Below are positions 60,010-61,629 of a stretch of 61,629 nucleotides of DNA, piece after piece. A program made the translations under genes and the position numbers. The notes below the pieces were generated by a model. That model was not told where the DNA came from and did no database searches. It worked only from the letters and a program-made list of their open reading frames with translations. The stretch spans positions 75,931 through 137,559 of the forward strand of contig NZ_JABETO010000017.1 in the NCBI RefSeq assembly GCF_013055795.1. The letters run 5' to 3'. The DNA comes from Streptomyces sp. I05A-00742 (lineage in GTDB: Bacteria > Actinomycetota > Actinomycetes > Streptomycetales > Streptomycetaceae). Position 1 is the first letter of the stretch, and each line of letters opens with the position of its first letter.

Positions 60010-61629
60010 ATGTACGAGCTGTCCCGGGTCCGCCTCTACTCCATCGGGCCCGCCGGTGCGCGCTACGCCGACACCGTGCTGGATCTGCGGGGGGTGGGCG
60101 CGCCCGTGCCGTCGCCCGCGCCCGCGCAGGCGGAGTTCTTCGAGGAGGAGCCCGTCGGGCCGCCGCGCCGCCCCGCGCCCGCGGGCGTGCTGTTCCTGGA
60201 GAACGGCGGCGGCAAGTCCGTCCTGCTCAAGCTGATCTTCTCGGTGATGCTGCCGGGCCACCGCAACACCCTCGGCGGCGCCAGCTCCGGCGTGCTGCGC
60301 AAGTTCCTGCTCGCCGACGACTGCGGCCATGTCGCCCTGGAGTGGCAGCACGTCCTCACCGGCGAGACGGTCGTCGTCGGCAAGGTCAGCGAGTGGCGCG
60401 GCCGTCAGGTCTCCAACGACCCGCGGAAGTTCGCCGAGGCGTGGTACTCGTTCCGGCCCGGCCCCGGGATGAGCCTGGACGCGCTGCCGGTCGCCGAGTC
60501 CACCGCCATGCGCCCGAGGGCCGACGGCGCGTCCACCGCGCGCGGCCGCCGCCGCACCATGAAGGGGTTCCGCGACGCCCTCACCGAGGCCGGCAAGGCG
60601 TACCCGCACCTGGACGTGGTGTGGGAGGAGATCCACGAGCGCTGGAACGAACACCTCGGCGAGCTCGGCCTCGACCCCGAACTCTTCCGCTACCAGCGGG
60701 AGATGAACGCCGACGAGGGCGAGGCCGCCGGCCTCTTCGCGGTGAAGAACGACTCCGACTTCACCGATCTGCTGCTGCGCGCGGTCACCGACACCCGCGA
60801 CACCGACGGCCTGGCCGACCTCGTCCACGGCTTCGCGCACAAGCTCGGCCGCCGCGCCGAGCTCACGGCCGAACGCGACTTCACCGCCGGCTCCCTCGAC
60901 CTGCTCTCCCGCATCGTCGAGGCCGGTGCCCGCCGGGACCAGGCGCGTGGCGTGCACGCCGGCGCCGAGCGCCGCACCCGCGCCCTCGCCCGCCGGCTCT
61001 CCGGCCGCGCCGCCGAGGAGCGGGGCCGCGCCGCCGAGCTCGCCGAGCAGGTGGCCGGTGCCGCCCACCGCGTCACCGACGCCGAGACCGGGCGCGAGCA
61101 CAGCTCCCGGATCTCCGCCGAACTCGCCTACCGGCACGCCTCGCTGGCGCTCGCCGCCGCCGAGAAGGCCGCCGCCGCCCAGCGGCGCGAGCTCAACGAC
61201 GCCAGGACCCTGCACTCCGCGTGGCAGGCCGCCGAGACCGTGCTGCGGCACCGGGCCGCCGCCGACCGCTCCGCGCGCGTCGCCGCCGCCATCCACGAGG
61301 CCGAACGCGACGCCGCGCCCGCCCTCGCCGCCCGGACGCGGGCCGCCGCCGCCCTGGTCCGGGCCCTCAACGCCGCGGCCGAGGAGGGCGAACGGCTCGC
61401 CGACGAGCAGGAGGAGCGTTCGGCGGCCCTCCAGGAGACCGGCGAGGCCGCCCACCGCGACGCGACCGCCGCCGCCACCGAGGCCCAGCGCGCCCGCAGC
61501 GAGGCCGGCCATCTGCGGCAGCGGCTGGCCGAGGTCGAGCAGGAGACCGCCGACGCCGTCCGCGCGGGCTGGCTCGACGACACCGCGCCCGACGCCGACC
61601 CGGCCCGCGCGGCGCTCGCCGCCAGCGAC
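60010..61629 (+). CDS. SMC-like coiled-coil ATPase (MukB/MksB/JetC-like), 3' partial
   Basis: 540 residues are visible and the frame runs off the window. The Walker A is LFLENGGGKSVLLKL (P-loop about 64-71), with an unusual ENGGGKS rather than GxNGxGKS. Before it lies a strand-rich head start, MYELSRVRLYSIGPAGARY. From about residue 290 the sequence is Ala/Glu/Arg-rich heptad coiled coil, as in SMC arms. With the two upstream genes it suggests a chromosome- or plasmid-handling loop extruder. The signature and Walker B would lie beyond the end. Confidence 0.75.
   Translation, partial: MYELSRVRLYSIGPAGARYADTVLDLRGVGAPVPSPAPAQAEFFEEEPVGPPRRPAPAGVLFLENGGGKSVLLKLIFSVMLPGHRNTLGGASSGVLRKFLLADDCGHVALEWQHVLTGETVVVGKVSEWRGRQVSNDPRKFAEAWYSFRPGPGMSLDALPVAESTAMRPRADGASTARGRRRTMKGFRDALTEAGKAYPHLDVVWEEIHERWNEHLGELGLDPELFRYQREMNADEGEAAGLFAVKNDSDFTDLLLRAVTDTRDTDGLADLVHGFAHKLGRRAELTAERDFTAGSLDLLSRIVEAGARRDQARGVHAGAERRTRALARRLSGRAAEERGRAAELAEQVAGAAHRVTDAETGREHSSRISAELAYRHASLALAAAEKAAAAQRRELNDARTLHSAWQAAETVLRHRAAADRSARVAAAIHEAERDAAPALAARTRAAAALVRALNAAAEEGERLADEQEERSAALQETGEAAHRDATAAATEAQRARSEAGHLRQRLAEVEQETADAVRAGWLDDTAPDADPARAALAASD

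Overview
The window is about 61.6 kb of very GC-rich chromosome with strong third-position G/C bias, GTG starts, rare TTA codons and ATGA/GTGA stop-start overlaps. The gene content (RbpA with a SigR-type promoter, homodimeric AceE, SPW protein, DUF6230/DUF6114 pair, many small actinobacterial proteins) points to a Streptomyces or close relative. No tRNA, rRNA, CRISPR array, integrase or complete insertion sequence was seen.

Layout. 1-0.8 kb: C-terminal end of a polymorphic toxin with an overlapping probable immunity gene, then about 0.75 kb without a recognisable gene. 1.65-6.3 kb: aldehyde dehydrogenase, a holin-like membrane protein and pyruvate dehydrogenase E1 (aceE), whose promoter carries stacked palindromes. 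6.7-12.7 kb: a metal-linked segment with a Met-rich membrane protein, an ECF sigma factor and divergent zinc-finger anti-sigma candidate, an MBL-fold protein, and a copper operon (small Met/His-tailed membrane protein, copA, PCuAC-like chaperone). 12.9-18.3 kb: a translationally coupled cytochrome P450 and isonitrile synthase pair with a TTA codon, divergent from the copper operon and convergent with a FecCD-type metal-chelate ABC importer. This is the best candidate for an undescribed system: a small isonitrile metallophore locus. 18.5-21.3 kb: PIG-L deacetylase, DhaL-DhaM fusion without DhaK, and an unusual 0.75 kb long inverted repeat.

21.3-28.6 kb: DUF6114/DUF6230 pair, TetR regulator, flavin reductase-like protein, acyl-CoA dehydrogenase, zinc-ribbon-like protein, Lrp regulator and amidohydrolase. 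29.1-37.2 kb is a conserved core block: Lnt and polyprenol-phosphate mannose synthase (lipoprotein acylation and protein mannosylation), FxsA, RbpA, YczE-like protein divergent from a MocR regulator, and an FtsK-like membrane ATPase-like protein with a small membrane partner. 37.4-50.8 kb: ankyrin protein, MFS carrier, secreted proteins, a large glycoside hydrolase, alpha/beta hydrolase, ATP-dependent ligase, carboxylesterase, FtsW/RodA protein and small proteins. 51-57.1 kb: a glycosyltransferase, then a 5-oxoprolinase operon (GntR, pxpA, pxpB, pxpC) divergent from two DUF969/DUF979 membrane proteins, probably a 5-oxoproline uptake and hydrolysis unit controlled from one operator. 57.2 kb to the end: three genes resembling an SMC-kleisin-kite complex (MukBEF/MksBEF/Wadjet type); the ATPase gene runs off the window.

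Non-coding structure is prominent: four copies of an intergenic nested-palindrome family (15.1, 31.6, 52.2, 58.8 kb), two tandem arrays laid across stop codons (7.8 and 47.4 kb), many GC hairpin terminators, and TTA codons in five genes, which implies bldA-type translational control of the isonitrile, oxoproline-transport, DUF6114 and aldehyde dehydrogenase genes.
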